DNA of 44,790 bases from Marivita sp. XM-24bin2 (lineage in GTDB: Bacteria > Pseudomonadota > Alphaproteobacteria > Rhodobacterales > Rhodobacteraceae): assembly GCA_003149565.1 (NCBI GenBank), contig QCWH01000032.1, forward strand, positions 1-44,790, given 5' to 3'. The position numbers and the translations under genes are program-made. A model generated the notes under the pieces. That model saw only the letters and a program-made list of their open reading frames with translations. It had not been told where the DNA came from and ran no database searches. Position 1 is the first letter of the stretch; each line of letters starts with the position of its first letter. Of the stretch, positions 35,011-44,055 are shown one piece after another.

Positions 35011-36050
35011 TCCGGCGGCTGGGCACAGCCATAAGTCTTGGTATTCTGATGGCAGGACCGGTTGTGCCCAGTGAACCAGCACCACAATATGCAATCCTTG
35101 GTTTTGAGGATTTGGATGGATGGGCTGATGATGATCACGAAGCGGCGTTAAGCGTTTTCAAAAACACCTGTGCGGATCTGGACGAACCTGATTGGGCGTC
35201 TTTATGTGCGTTGGCGTTCGATGCGAAAGATGCTCGTCAGTTTTTCGAACTCTTTTTTCGACCGATGCTCATCACTGATGGTAAGGAGCCGCTGTTTACA
35301 GGCTATTTTGAGCCAGAACTGTCGGGTTCGCCGGTTCGAACGGGGCGCTACCGTCATCCCATTTATAAAATGCCGCCGGAAGCAAACGACCGCAAGCCTT
35401 GGTTGACCCGTCGCGACATCCTGACCAGCGGTGTGATGGAAGGCCGTGGGTTGGAGATTGCCTGGGTAGATGACCCGGTAGAGCTTTTCTTTCTCCAGGT
35501 GCAGGGATCTGGCCGCATTCGATATCCGGATGGGCGCATGATCCGGGTTGGTTATGGCGGCGCCAATGGGCACAACTATCGGTCCATCGGACAAGAGCTT
35601 GTCCGCCGTGGCGTGTATCAGCCGCATCAGGTGTCAGCGGACGTCATCAAGAACTGGGTACGGCGCAATCCGGTTGATGGCGAAAATCTGCTTTATCACA
35701 ACGATTCTTATGTATTCTTTCGCGAGGTCAGTCAGGTTCCCGCGGATCAAGGGCCTTTGGGCGCGATGAACCGATCAATCACACCTATGCGAACCGTTGC
35801 CGTTGACCCTGCGTTTACGCCTTTGGGAGCGCCAGTTTGGGTCGAAAAGGACGGTAAAGACCCTTTGCGGAGGCTGATGGTTGCACAAGATACCGGCTCT
35901 GCCATCAAGGGTGCGCAACGGGCTGACGTGTTTTTCGGTACAGGAGACGACGCCGGACGTGCGGCTGGCCAGATCAAGGATCCCGGGCGCATGATTGTCT
36001 TGATGCCTATTCAACGCGCCTATGCGTTTCTTCCCGAGGCCCTGCAATGA
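35007..36050 (+). CDS. mltA: Membrane-bound lytic murein transglycosylase A
   Basis: Cleaves peptidoglycan with formation of 1,6-anhydromuramic acid. The 347-residue protein has an N-terminal signal sequence (RRLGTAISLGILMAGPVVPS); no lipobox cysteine is visible, so it may be soluble in the periplasm and not a lipoprotein. The MltA barrel domain (about 80-225) has FTGYFEPELSGS and VELFFLQVQGSGRI; the C-terminal 3D domain has MRTVAVDPAFTPLGAPVWV, AQDTGSAIKGAQRADVFFG with the conserved aspartates. Start ATG 35007 (ATGA overlap with the Tim44-domain gene), not the longer frame from 34944. Confidence 0.93.
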   Translation: MIRRLGTAISLGILMAGPVVPSEPAPQYAILGFEDLDGWADDDHEAALSVFKNTCADLDEPDWASLCALAFDAKDARQFFELFFRPMLITDGKEPLFTGYFEPELSGSPVRTGRYRHPIYKMPPEANDRKPWLTRRDILTSGVMEGRGLEIAWVDDPVELFFLQVQGSGRIRYPDGRMIRVGYGGANGHNYRSIGQELVRRGVYQPHQVSADVIKNWVRRNPVDGENLLYHNDSYVFFREVSQVPADQGPLGAMNRSITPMRTVAVDPAFTPLGAPVWVEKDGKDPLRRLMVAQDTGSAIKGAQRADVFFGTGDDAGRAAGQIKDPGRMIVLMPIQRAYAFLPEALQ

Positions 36051-36631
36051 GCCGGCGGCGATTGCGACCGGAGGAACAGGAACTTTGGCAGAAGGTCACG
36101 CATTCCACGACCCCCCTGCCCCAAGCTTTGCGGCGCGTTGAGAAACCGCAAAAACCTCAGGTGCGTCGCAAGCCAGAGCCGGAACCGATGGACCTTTCCA
36201 AAGCCTTTGGAATTGGAAGGCATCCAGAGAGATCCAAATCTTCTGTCACGACGCCTCAGCCAGCCGCACCCAAGAAACCGGTGATGGACAAGAAAACGTT
36301 CGGTAGGATGCGTCGTGGCAAGCTGGTGCCCGAAGCGAGGATCGACTTGCATGGCATGACGCTGGATCAGGCCCATCCGGCGCTAACCAAGTTTATTCTG
36401 ACGTCATATTCCCGGGGATTCCGGTTGGTTTTGGTGATTACGGGGAAGGGTCAGCGGGATGATCCACATGACCCGATCCCGCGCCAGCGAGGCATCTTGA
36501 AACGTCAGGTGCCAATGTGGCTGAAGATGGCCCCGTTAAATACCGCTGTTATGGATGTGGCCGAGGCACATATTCGCCACGGCGGCGGTGGTGCCTATTA
36601 TGTTTACTTGCGCAGAACCGCGCGCAGCTGA
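36047..36631 (+). CDS. Smr domain protein
   Basis: A 194-residue protein with an N-terminal charged, Pro-rich region and a C-terminal Smr domain: DLHGMTLDQAHPALTKF (about residues 98-115), VITGKG and HGGGGAYYVYLRR. Stand-alone Smr proteins are nicking or RNA/DNA-binding proteins of uncertain role. It is read from the ATGA overlap with mltA. The last 28 bases overlap the convergent bchO and mark the boundary with the photosynthesis genes. Confidence 0.88.
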   Translation: MSRRRLRPEEQELWQKVTHSTTPLPQALRRVEKPQKPQVRRKPEPEPMDLSKAFGIGRHPERSKSSVTTPQPAAPKKPVMDKKTFGRMRRGKLVPEARIDLHGMTLDQAHPALTKFILTSYSRGFRLVLVITGKGQRDDPHDPIPRQRGILKRQVPMWLKMAPLNTAVMDVAEAHIRHGGGGAYYVYLRRTARS

Positions 36632-37458
36632 TCTGCGACCAATGCCGGGGCTTCTTCGTGAAGCAGATGCCCGTAGCCATCAAACGTGAGCACCGTCGCG
36701 TTTGGCATCTTCAAAGCGCTGTCCCGGACCGATTGGGGAGGGACAGCCTTGTCGTTGTTTCCGACCAAAAAAGTGCAAGGAACGGTTATCTTTGCAAGAT
36801 CGGCTACAAGACCGTCGAGTTTCCACTGCGCCATCATCAACAATGTACCATCAAGATGACTGTCGCTGCGAAACAGCTTTGCATAGTGGTTCAGTCCTTC
36901 GGGAGAAATTGTCGATCCTGTCGTCTCCATCAGAGAGACCACCTGCCCTGGTCCTGACATCTTGCGTTTGATCACCTTGGTCATGATCGGACTGAGTGCG
37001 ACAACGCGAGCGGCGATGGGAAACAGAACCCCGGCCAAACCTTTGAAAGGTGTCAGTGCCGGGTTTACGGCGATCAAGGGGGTGTTCGATTGGGTTGATT
37101 GCAGCAAACGCAGCCCCAAAGCCGCTCCAGCAGAATGAGCGAGGATTGCTTTGATATTCCAGCCCTCGTTGTCAATCAGTGCTTGGACATCTTGAGCCAT
37201 AAGCGGCAGAGACGATCTGTGTCTTGAGCCTAGTTTGGTCTGGCCATGTCCGGGTAGATCAATCGCGACGACATGGTGATCACGCGCAAGATCAGTCATC
37301 ACATCGCGCCAGGAATGCGTTGATCCGCTTGCGCCATGCAGCAGCAGAACCGTATCGCCCTGCCCCAGTTCCTGTACATGCCAATGATGCGGGCGCACAT
37401 CGACAAAGTACGAATGTTCAGCGTGGGGCCAAGCCGTCAGAGTTTCTGCCGCGCCCAT
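36604..37458 (-). CDS. bchO: Alpha/beta hydrolase associated with magnesium chelatase
   Basis: BchO is always found with bchI/bchD in purple bacterial clusters; its biochemical role in bacteriochlorophyll synthesis is not settled. The 284-residue protein has the oxyanion region HGASGSTHSWRDVM, nucleophile elbow AHSAGAALG, GNNDKAVPP and a C-terminal catalytic His in GYGHLLHEE. The start ATG at 37458 gives MGAAETLTAWPHAEHSYFVDVRPHHWHVQ, the family's usual beginning; it is 4 bp after the bchD stop. Last gene of crtA-bchI-bchD-bchO. Confidence 0.92.
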   Translation of the reverse strand: MGAAETLTAWPHAEHSYFVDVRPHHWHVQELGQGDTVLLLHGASGSTHSWRDVMTDLARDHHVVAIDLPGHGQTKLGSRHRSSLPLMAQDVQALIDNEGWNIKAILAHSAGAALGLRLLQSTQSNTPLIAVNPALTPFKGLAGVLFPIAARVVALSPIMTKVIKRKMSGPGQVVSLMETTGSTISPEGLNHYAKLFRSDSHLDGTLLMMAQWKLDGLVADLAKITVPCTFLVGNNDKAVPPQSVRDSALKMPNATVLTFDGYGHLLHEEAPALVADQLRAVLRK

Positions 37459-37462
37459 GCTG

Positions 37463-39151
37463 TCACCCGCCAAGTGCCGTTTCAATCGCTTGGCTGAGAC
37501 CTTTGGCATCGGCGCGAGGCAGAGGGATGTATTGCGCATTCATCACATCGCAGAGCGTGCGCAAATCCCGATGTGGACGCACGGATGTGTCGATCATCGC
37601 GCTGGGAATTTTGAGAGACCGCACGTAACGCGCCATCGCCTGCGCGTCGTCATTCGCCGCGGCGCGGCCCGTTTTCCCCGGGAGCGGAACATTAGCGCGA
37701 CCATCGGTCAGGACGGCAATCGAAGGCGACAATCCTTGCGCTCGGACGCGCTGGGCAAGCTCGGCCGCTGCCTTGAGGCCGGAGGCTAAAGGAGTGCCGC
37801 CGCCGCCGGGCAATCCTGCCAAACGGCGCTTGGTCTGAACCAAAGAGCGCGTCGGAGGAAGGATCAGATCTGCGCCTTCGCCCCGGAAGGCGATCAGTGC
37901 CACATGATCGCGGCGGGCATAGGCATCCGCCAACATCAGTTCCACTGCGCCCTTCGATTCTGACAAGCGGGCAACGGCGGATGAACCGGACGCGTCGACT
38001 GCGAAGATTACCAAGCGGTCCGAGACCTCTTGGAACATTTTTACATGGATATCGGACGGGTGGATCAGAACGCCAGAACGCTCGGGGCTGAGTTTGCGCC
38101 GGATGGTTTGCCAGGGCACAGCGGCACGGAGCGTGGCGACCAGATCAATCCGGTTGCCTCCGTCCAGCCGCCCTGACCGCGATGGCAATGGTCTGCCCCG
38201 GCGGTTGCCGCGCTTCTTTTGTCCTGCGCCGCCAGTGCCGGAAGCGGCTTTGACGCGACCGGACCCTTCGAGCATGGCGAGCACGTCGAATGGTAGAACT
38301 GCTTTCACCGCATCGATGAGCAGTTCATCAGGCAGGTCCAGATCGGACTCGTCCTGATTGGGGCTTTGTGTGTCGGGCGTGTCGTCGGAATGGGTATTGT
38401 CTTCGGCTTGATTGTCTTCATCCTCGGCCGGCATCTGGGTTGCGCGGTGTGCGTAAACCAGTTGAACCGCGATCTGAAGATCGTCTTCGTTGACCATGTC
38501 GCGGTTGTTCAGAGCCGCATTTGCGCGGGCCGCCGCCACCGCGATCAAGGGTGCGCGCAAGCTGTCTATGCCGAACCGAACTGCAGTGACTGCAAGGGCT
38601 GTTGGCACATCTTCTGGGATCGAGACATTGGACAGTCTAGCGCGCGAGGCGGCAATGTCGGCTTCGTCCATGACCATCTGCGCGAGTTCGACGTGACGGA
38701 GTCCCTCCAGATCAACCCGGAACGCAAGTCGTTCGGTTAGGGTTCTAGGAGCAATTTCGTCGTTCTCGGCCCCTTCGTCGAGAAGGATCAGCGCGTGTCC
38801 GACACCGGTATCAAGACTTTGTGCCAGTCGCGCGGCGAGACCTGGCTCGCATCGTTCCGCCATTGTGAACACAAGGGGTGTTGGTGTTTCAAGAATGCCT
38901 TTGGCGCGGATAATCTGACCCCGCGTGAGCGTTTCGCCAATGTCGACGCCGCCGAACAATTGCAGGTCAGAGATAGCAGGCGCAATGCGTCGTGCGTTCG
39001 GAAAAAGCGTTTTAATGGGCGAGCAGAACATGTCGCGCACAGGACCCGCCCGCGCGCGCAGATGGAGACCCCCCAACCCTTTCGGGTCGACCGCCAGAAG
39101 CGTCAGGGCCAGTTGGCCTTGGACGTTAACGGCACAGGGGTCTTCTCTCAT
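37463..39151 (-). CDS. bchD: Magnesium chelatase subunit D
   Basis: BchD forms the I-D motor complex with BchI and loads the magnesium-inserting BchH. The 562-residue protein has an N-terminal AAA+ domain lacking a functional Walker A (RARAGPVRDMFC at about 33-44), a Pro/acidic linker (about 245-285, many Asp/Glu) and a C-terminal vWA/integrin I domain with the MIDAS start FAVDASGSSAVAR. Its start overlaps the bchI stop by 4 bases. Confidence 0.95.
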   Translation of the reverse strand: MREDPCAVNVQGQLALTLLAVDPKGLGGLHLRARAGPVRDMFCSPIKTLFPNARRIAPAISDLQLFGGVDIGETLTRGQIIRAKGILETPTPLVFTMAERCEPGLAARLAQSLDTGVGHALILLDEGAENDEIAPRTLTERLAFRVDLEGLRHVELAQMVMDEADIAASRARLSNVSIPEDVPTALAVTAVRFGIDSLRAPLIAVAAARANAALNNRDMVNEDDLQIAVQLVYAHRATQMPAEDEDNQAEDNTHSDDTPDTQSPNQDESDLDLPDELLIDAVKAVLPFDVLAMLEGSGRVKAASGTGGAGQKKRGNRRGRPLPSRSGRLDGGNRIDLVATLRAAVPWQTIRRKLSPERSGVLIHPSDIHVKMFQEVSDRLVIFAVDASGSSAVARLSESKGAVELMLADAYARRDHVALIAFRGEGADLILPPTRSLVQTKRRLAGLPGGGGTPLASGLKAAAELAQRVRAQGLSPSIAVLTDGRANVPLPGKTGRAAANDDAQAMARYVRSLKIPSAMIDTSVRPHRDLRTLCDVMNAQYIPLPRADAKGLSQAIETALGG

Positions 39152-40152
39152 GCAAAGACTTCCTCGACAGTGCGATCAACGCGGGTTGACGAGCCGGCAT
39201 CGTCCAGCGGATCGCGACGCAGGCGGTGGCTGAGGGCCATCGAGGCGACAGACCGGAGATGATCGCGGGTGACAATTGGACTGCCCCGATATGCAGCAAG
39301 TGCGCGTGCGGCGCGCAGCAAGGTGAGTTCACCGCGTAGCCCGTCCGAACCGATGGCAACGCACAGACCTGCGCAATCGCGCAACGTGTCATCCGGAGCA
39401 TCAATGGTCTTGAGCGCCTCGCGAGCAGAAAGGATCGCATCGCGGATTTTGGCGTCCTCGGCCGACCATTTGCCAACAAAGGCCTCTGGGTTCGTGTCAA
39501 ACGCGGCGCGACGGCGGATCACCTCGACCCGCTCTTCGATGTCGTTGGGTGACCGGACCTCGACCGAGAGGCCAAAGCGGTCGAGCAGTTGCGGACGAAG
39601 CTCGCCTTCTTCCGGATTGCCGGACCCGACCAGCACAAAGCGCGCATCATGCCTGATCGACAGACCTTCTCGCTCGATGACGTTTTCGCCGGATTGCGCC
39701 ACGTCGAGCAGCAAGTCGACCAAGTGATCCTCAAGCAGGTTCACTTCGTCGATATAGAGGTATCCCCGGTTAGCCTTGGCCAACAGACCCGGCTCAAACG
39801 CCTTTTCACCCCGGCTGAGCGCGCGTTCGATATCGAGCGCGCCGACAAGGCGATCCTCTGTTGTGCCCAAGGGTAAATCGATCACGGGCGTTGGCACATC
39901 GATCATTTTGCCCGAGATGGGATCAGCCCAATCCGGCATCTCGGCCTCGGTTGCAGCATTGGTCGGGCTGCCCTCAAGCTTCTTTATCTCGGGTAGAAGC
40001 GCTGCGAGTGCGCGCACCGCCGTGGATTTCCCGGTGCCCCGGTCGCCGAAAACAAGAACCCCGCCAATGCCGGGGTCGATGGCGGTGAGGATCATCGCCA
40101 GTTTCATCTGGTCCTGACCGACGATAGCGGAAAAGGGGAACGGATGTTTCAT
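39148..40152 (-). CDS. bchI: Magnesium chelatase ATPase subunit I
   Basis: AAA+ ATPase that powers insertion of magnesium into protoporphyrin IX, with BchD and BchH. The 334-residue protein has Walker A GDRGTGKS at residues 36-43, the Walker B block YLYIDEVNLLEDHLVDLLLDVA, ARFVLVGSGNPEEGELRPQLLDRFG (sensor 1 and arginine finger region) and the sensor 2 helix. It starts at the ATGA overlap with crtA and is in the operon crtA-bchI-bchD-bchO. Confidence 0.97.
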   Translation of the reverse strand: MKHPFPFSAIVGQDQMKLAMILTAIDPGIGGVLVFGDRGTGKSTAVRALAALLPEIKKLEGSPTNAATEAEMPDWADPISGKMIDVPTPVIDLPLGTTEDRLVGALDIERALSRGEKAFEPGLLAKANRGYLYIDEVNLLEDHLVDLLLDVAQSGENVIEREGLSIRHDARFVLVGSGNPEEGELRPQLLDRFGLSVEVRSPNDIEERVEVIRRRAAFDTNPEAFVGKWSAEDAKIRDAILSAREALKTIDAPDDTLRDCAGLCVAIGSDGLRGELTLLRAARALAAYRGSPIVTRDHLRSVASMALSHRLRRDPLDDAGSSTRVDRTVEEVFA

Positions 40153-40856
40153 GCGGCGATATCCTTAAGAACACGGGGAGATTGGCCTTCCCAGCTGCCG
40201 ATTTCGTCGGAAACACGGAAGCGGGCATACAGCTCTTCGCGGAACCATTTGCCGTCACGCACAGCGCGGATGGCTTGAGCGTGCGGACCATTGTTTCGGG
40301 CGAATTCAGCCATGGAGCGGGAGTCGGGCCAGATTGAAAAGGTGATCTGCTGAAGAAGTGGTACTTCCCCGATGCCGATCTTGAAGAGAACGTTTTTGTC
40401 CTCGCCGATCACACCGCTGATGTCGGGCACCCGCTTCCAGAACTGCGCGGCCACGACAGGGCGCACGGTGGCGCGTGTGAGGGCGGCGATGGGTCCGGAT
40501 TGCGGCGGTGTTTCCTCATTAAAGGGTGTGGCGCCAGACCATGCGCCCCGTGCAGAATACGGGGTCAGAAAGACGGTCCAATGTTCGGAGGCTTTGGCGC
40601 GATAGCTTTCGAAAATCGATTCCTGTTTCTGCGCGTTTTGTGCCCGTTCGAGATCGGGCCACACAGTCAGGATCGCATAGACGGATGTATTTGGGATCGG
40701 TGTGAAGCCTTCGCCGGTGCCAGACCCGCAGAGTTTCCAGAACTGAAGACCGTCGATTCGTGGAAGCGACAGACGGGCCGCGCCCATCATTGTCAGGGCC
40801 CACAGCCGCGAAAGCGGTGTGGCAAAGCGATAGAAGCTCAGGCTCACGGTCTGCAT
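40149..40856 (-). CDS. crtA: Spheroidene monooxygenase
   Basis: CrtA adds the 2-keto group to spheroidene to give spheroidenone in aerated cells. The 235-residue protein starts MQTVSLSFYRF and has MMGAARLSLPRIDGLQFWKLCGSGTGEGF and ARNNGPHAQAIRAVRDGKWFREELYARF, features of the CrtA family. Two ATGs are in frame (40868 and 40856). The second is chosen since GGGA lies 6 nt before it and it gives the family's usual N-terminus. The other ATG is 2 bp from a PpsR-type site. It is the first gene of crtA-bchI-bchD-bchO and is divergent from crtI. Confidence 0.93.
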   Translation of the reverse strand: MQTVSLSFYRFATPLSRLWALTMMGAARLSLPRIDGLQFWKLCGSGTGEGFTPIPNTSVYAILTVWPDLERAQNAQKQESIFESYRAKASEHWTVFLTPYSARGAWSGATPFNEETPPQSGPIAALTRATVRPVVAAQFWKRVPDISGVIGEDKNVLFKIGIGEVPLLQQITFSIWPDSRSMAEFARNNGPHAQAIRAVRDGKWFREELYARFRVSDEIGSWEGQSPRVLKDIAA

Positions 40857-40870
40857 TTCGGTTCCCATAG

Positions 40871-40888
40871 TGTCAACTTAGTCTGACA
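40871..40888. promoter_or_regulatory. PpsR/CrtJ-type operator, proximal to crtA
   Basis: TGT-N12-ACA (TGTCAACTTAGTCTGACA), matching the established binding consensus of the photosynthesis repressor PpsR/CrtJ. It lies just upstream of the crtA start, within the 126-bp divergent region shared with crtI. Confidence 0.85.
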
Positions 40889-40921
40889 TATTATGATGCG
40901 GCAGGGAAGATATTAAATAAT

Positions 40922-40949
40922 TTGACGCACCTGTCCGGCAAAATATTGT
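40922..40949 (+). promoter_or_regulatory. Putative sigma70-type promoter of crtI
   Basis: TTGACG (40922-40927) and TATTGT (40944-40949) with 16-bp spacing, upstream of crtI. The -10-like hexamer overlaps the left end of the second PpsR site, which would let the repressor block RNA polymerase. It is a weak consensus match. Confidence 0.45.
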
Positions 40950-40964
40950 AAAGTAAAGTTGACA
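40947..40964. promoter_or_regulatory. PpsR/CrtJ-type operator, proximal to crtI
   Basis: Second TGT-N12-ACA (TGTAAAGTAAAGTTGACA), 16 bp before the crtI start and overlapping the putative promoter. The centre-to-centre distance to the first site is 76 bp, about seven helical turns, which would suit cooperative binding; that is inference. Confidence 0.87.
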
Positions 40965-40979
40965 GTATATCATGAGCGA

Positions 40980-42530
40980 ATGATGACCAAACTTGATACA
41001 GCCCTTGCGGCCCATTCCGACAAGCTGACCTCGGCGCATGCGATTGTGATCGGAGCGGGTCTGGGCGGGCTGGCTTCAGCAATGAGATTGGGCGCGCTGG
41101 GCTACCGCGTGACTGTGATTGACAAACTGGACGTTCCGGGTGGACGCGGGTCTTGTATCTGGAAAGACGGACACCGGTTCGATCTTGGGCCAACCATCGT
41201 GACCGTGCCACAGGTTTTCAAGGAGTTATGGGCAGTGTGTGGAAAGGATTTCCATGAGGAAGTCGATCTGCGCCCGCTCGATCCGTTTTATGAAATCCGC
41301 TGGCCGGATGGGTCCAAATTCACAGCCCGCCAAGACACAGACGCGATGCGAGAAGAGGTGCGTCGGTTGTCTCCAGGTGACGTGGCTGGCTACGATAAAT
41401 TCCTGCGTGACAGCGAAGAGCGCTACTGGTTCGGATTCGAGGATCTGGGTCGCCGCTCGATGCACAAGTTTGGCGACCTGATTCGCGTCTTGCCGCGTTT
41501 TGCAATGCTACGAGCCGACCGTTCGGTTTACGCCCACGCCGCAAAACGCGTAAAGGATGAGCGTTTGCGCATGGCGCTGTCGTTTCATCCCCTCTTCATC
41601 GGGGGCGATCCGTTCAATGTGACCTCAATGTATATCCTTGTCTCGCATCTCGAAAAGGAATTCGGGGTGCATTATGCCATGGGTGGTGTTGCCGCGATTG
41701 CCGAAAACATGGCCAAGATCATTGGGGAACAAGGCGGCACGATGCGCATGGAGACCGAGGTTGACGAAATTCTCGTCAAGAACGGGCGGGCGCGAGGCGT
41801 CAAGCTGGCCTCTGGCGATGTACTTACTGCCGATATCGTCGTCTCGAACGCTGATGCCGGACACACCTATGATCGTCTGTTGCGCAACCAGCCGCGTAAA
41901 CGATGGACATCGAAAAAGCTCAAGTCGCGCCGTTGGTCGATGGGGCTGTATGTTTGGTACTTCGGCACCAAAGGCACGCGAGACATGTGGAAAGATGTGG
42001 GCCACCACACGATTCTGAACGGTCCGCGGTACAAGGGTTTGGTTCGCGACATTTTCATGAAGGGCAAAGTCTCGGATGACTTTTCACTTTACATGCACCG
42101 CCCCACAGTGACTGACCCAAGTGCTGCACCCGACGGAGACGACACGTTTTACGTCCTCAGTCCTGTGCCTCATTTGGGACATGAGGATTCCGCTGAATGG
42201 AAAGATATCGAGCGGCAGTATCGTGTGCGTCTGACGAAAGCGTTGGAAGAGCAGCTTTTACCTGGTTTTTCGAGTCGTGTTACCGCAAGCGAGGTGTTTA
42301 CGCCCGAGACCTTCAAGGATCGATACCTGTCGCCCTATGGATCGGGTTTCTCGATTGAGCCACGTATTTTACAAAGCGCTTGGTTCCGGCCGCACAATGT
42401 CAGTGAAGAGCTAAGTGGGCTGTTCCTGACAGGTGCAGGAACACATCCCGGTGCAGGGCTGCCGGGCGTTATTTCATCGGCAGAAGTATTGACGCAGCTT
42501 GTGCCCGATCCTGCATTGGTGCGCGGATGA
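40980..42530 (+). CDS. crtI: Phytoene desaturase
   Basis: FAD-dependent desaturase taking phytoene to neurosporene (or lycopene). The 516-residue protein has the N-terminal dinucleotide fold VIGAGLGGLASAMRLGALGYRVTVID (split into the GxGxxG and helix parts, about residues 30-55), GHRFDLGPTIVTVPQ, and the C-terminal carotenoid desaturase signature FLTGAGTHPGAGLPGV. Two tandem ATGs (40980, 40983) fit the weak ribosome site equally well. It overlaps crtB by 4 bases and is read divergently from crtA. Confidence 0.95.
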   Translation: MMTKLDTALAAHSDKLTSAHAIVIGAGLGGLASAMRLGALGYRVTVIDKLDVPGGRGSCIWKDGHRFDLGPTIVTVPQVFKELWAVCGKDFHEEVDLRPLDPFYEIRWPDGSKFTARQDTDAMREEVRRLSPGDVAGYDKFLRDSEERYWFGFEDLGRRSMHKFGDLIRVLPRFAMLRADRSVYAHAAKRVKDERLRMALSFHPLFIGGDPFNVTSMYILVSHLEKEFGVHYAMGGVAAIAENMAKIIGEQGGTMRMETEVDEILVKNGRARGVKLASGDVLTADIVVSNADAGHTYDRLLRNQPRKRWTSKKLKSRRWSMGLYVWYFGTKGTRDMWKDVGHHTILNGPRYKGLVRDIFMKGKVSDDFSLYMHRPTVTDPSAAPDGDDTFYVLSPVPHLGHEDSAEWKDIERQYRVRLTKALEEQLLPGFSSRVTASEVFTPETFKDRYLSPYGSGFSIEPRILQSAWFRPHNVSEELSGLFLTGAGTHPGAGLPGVISSAEVLTQLVPDPALVRG

Positions 42531-43567
42531 CTTGTCACGAAAGCGATATGGAAGACTGCCGAGAAGCGATCCGGCATGGCTCATTGTCTTTTCACGCGGC
42601 ATCCAAACTCTTACCCGCGTCGGTCCGAGATCCATCATTGGCGTTATATGCGTTCTGTCGATTGGCCGATGATGCGGTGGACCTGCAGCAGGAAAAGGCA
42701 GCCGCGGTTCTGCGACTGCAAGATCGGCTGGAACGGATCTACGACGGTCGTCCTGACAATGCGGCGGCTGACCGCGCCTTTGCCCGAGTGGTTGAGGAAT
42801 TCGATATGCCACGGGCGTTACCCGATGCTTTGCTCGAAGGGCTCGCTTGGGACGCTATGGGCCGTCGGTATGAAACCCTGTCGGAACTCTTTGATTATTC
42901 GGCACGCGTGGCCTCTGCTGTTGGCGCGATGATGTGTGTCTTGATGCGCGTGCGTGATCCCAATGCCTTGGCGCGTGCTTGCGATCTTGGCGTCGCGATG
43001 CAGTTAACGAATATCTCTCGCGATATTGGCGAAGATGCTTTGGAGGGACGTATTTACCTTCCTCTTGAATGGCTGGATGAAGCGGGGCTGAGCCCCGACC
43101 GTTTTATTGCCAATCCAAAACCGACAAAGGCCATTCGCCAGATGACCCGCAGGCTCGTGATGCAGGCGAACCGACTTTATATGCGGTCCGAAGCTGGCAT
43201 TGCTGCGCTGCCAGTGTCGTCGCGAACCGGTATCTATGCCGCACGGTTCATCTATGCGGGGATCGGCGCCCAGGTTCAGCGGAGTGGGTATGATTCCATT
43301 TCTTCCCGGGCTCATACATCCAAGACACAGAAACTGGGATGGGTGTCTGCCTCAGCGTTGAAGGCCGCCATGACAGTTATGATGCCAAAATCCGCTGTAT
43401 TGTATGCGCGCAGTCTGCCGGAAACTGAATTTTTGGTTCAGGCGGCAGGCCATCGAGATACCCGCAGATCCCGGTCGGATGCTGTGTTCGAGGCGCTGAC
43501 TCAGGTCGCGCAACGCGAGCGAGAACAACGTGAAGCCTTGAATGGTTTGCACGGTCGGCTTACCTGA
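42527..43567 (+). CDS. crtB: Phytoene synthase
   Basis: Condenses two geranylgeranyl diphosphates to phytoene. The 346-residue protein has the first aspartate-rich motif ADDAVD (in YAFCRLADDAVDLQ) and the second NISRDIGEDALEGRIYLPLEWL. Translation starts at the ATGA overlap with the crtI stop. It is followed after 5 bp by tspO. Confidence 0.95.
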   Translation: MTCHESDMEDCREAIRHGSLSFHAASKLLPASVRDPSLALYAFCRLADDAVDLQQEKAAAVLRLQDRLERIYDGRPDNAAADRAFARVVEEFDMPRALPDALLEGLAWDAMGRRYETLSELFDYSARVASAVGAMMCVLMRVRDPNALARACDLGVAMQLTNISRDIGEDALEGRIYLPLEWLDEAGLSPDRFIANPKPTKAIRQMTRRLVMQANRLYMRSEAGIAALPVSSRTGIYAARFIYAGIGAQVQRSGYDSISSRAHTSKTQKLGWVSASALKAAMTVMMPKSAVLYARSLPETEFLVQAAGHRDTRRSRSDAVFEALTQVAQREREQREALNGLHGRLT

Positions 43568-43572
43568 CATTT

Positions 43573-44055
43573 ATGTTCTGGCTTTTATTCGGCATTTTTC
43601 TACTGGCTTGCTTTGCAGCCGGGGCGACCGGCGGTTTGTTTCCGCCGGGTCCGTGGTACCGCAATTTGAACAAGCCGTCATGGACGCCGCCCGACTGGCT
43701 GTTTCCAGTCGCATGGACGACGCTTTATCTCTGCATGTCCGCCGCTGGAGCGCGTGCCGCATTGAGCCCGGATAACGCGGTGGCGATGGCGCTTTGGTCA
43801 CTGCAAATTGCGTTGAACGGGCTTTGGACACCTGTGTTCTTTGGGCTGAAGCGCATCAAGCTGGGCATGTTCGTTCTCGTCGCGCTCTGGCTTTCTGTCG
43901 CGGCAACTGTCTACGCCCTCATCCAGATCGATCTGATAGCGGGCCTCTTGTTCCTGCCCTACCTGCTGTGGGTGACGATCGCGGGTGCGCTAAACCTGAG
44001 CGTCTGGCGATTGAACCCGGATGAAGCGAAGAAGAAAGCGCCGGCGGTCCCTTAA
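43573..44055 (+). CDS. tspO: TspO/MBR family tryptophan-rich sensory protein
   Basis: Five-helix outer- or inner-membrane protein, homologue of the mitochondrial translocator protein. In Rhodobacter sphaeroides, TspO modulates photosynthesis gene expression with oxygen and binds porphyrins. The 160-residue protein has five hydrophobic segments and conserved FPPGPWYRNLNKPSWTPPDW, ALNGLWTPVFFG and FLPYLLWVTIAGALNLSVWRLN. It is in the crtI-crtB-tspO operon, 5 bp from crtB, and overlaps the convergent crtC by 4 bases. Confidence 0.94.
   Translation: MFWLLFGIFLLACFAAGATGGLFPPGPWYRNLNKPSWTPPDWLFPVAWTTLYLCMSAAGARAALSPDNAVAMALWSLQIALNGLWTPVFFGLKRIKLGMFVLVALWLSVAATVYALIQIDLIAGLLFLPYLLWVTIAGALNLSVWRLNPDEAKKKAPAVP

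Noticed and set aside
40959-40964. TTGACA as a -35 box for crtI
   Set aside because: It lies only about 16 bp before the crtI start, leaving no room for a -10 element and leader; it is better explained as the right half of the PpsR site.
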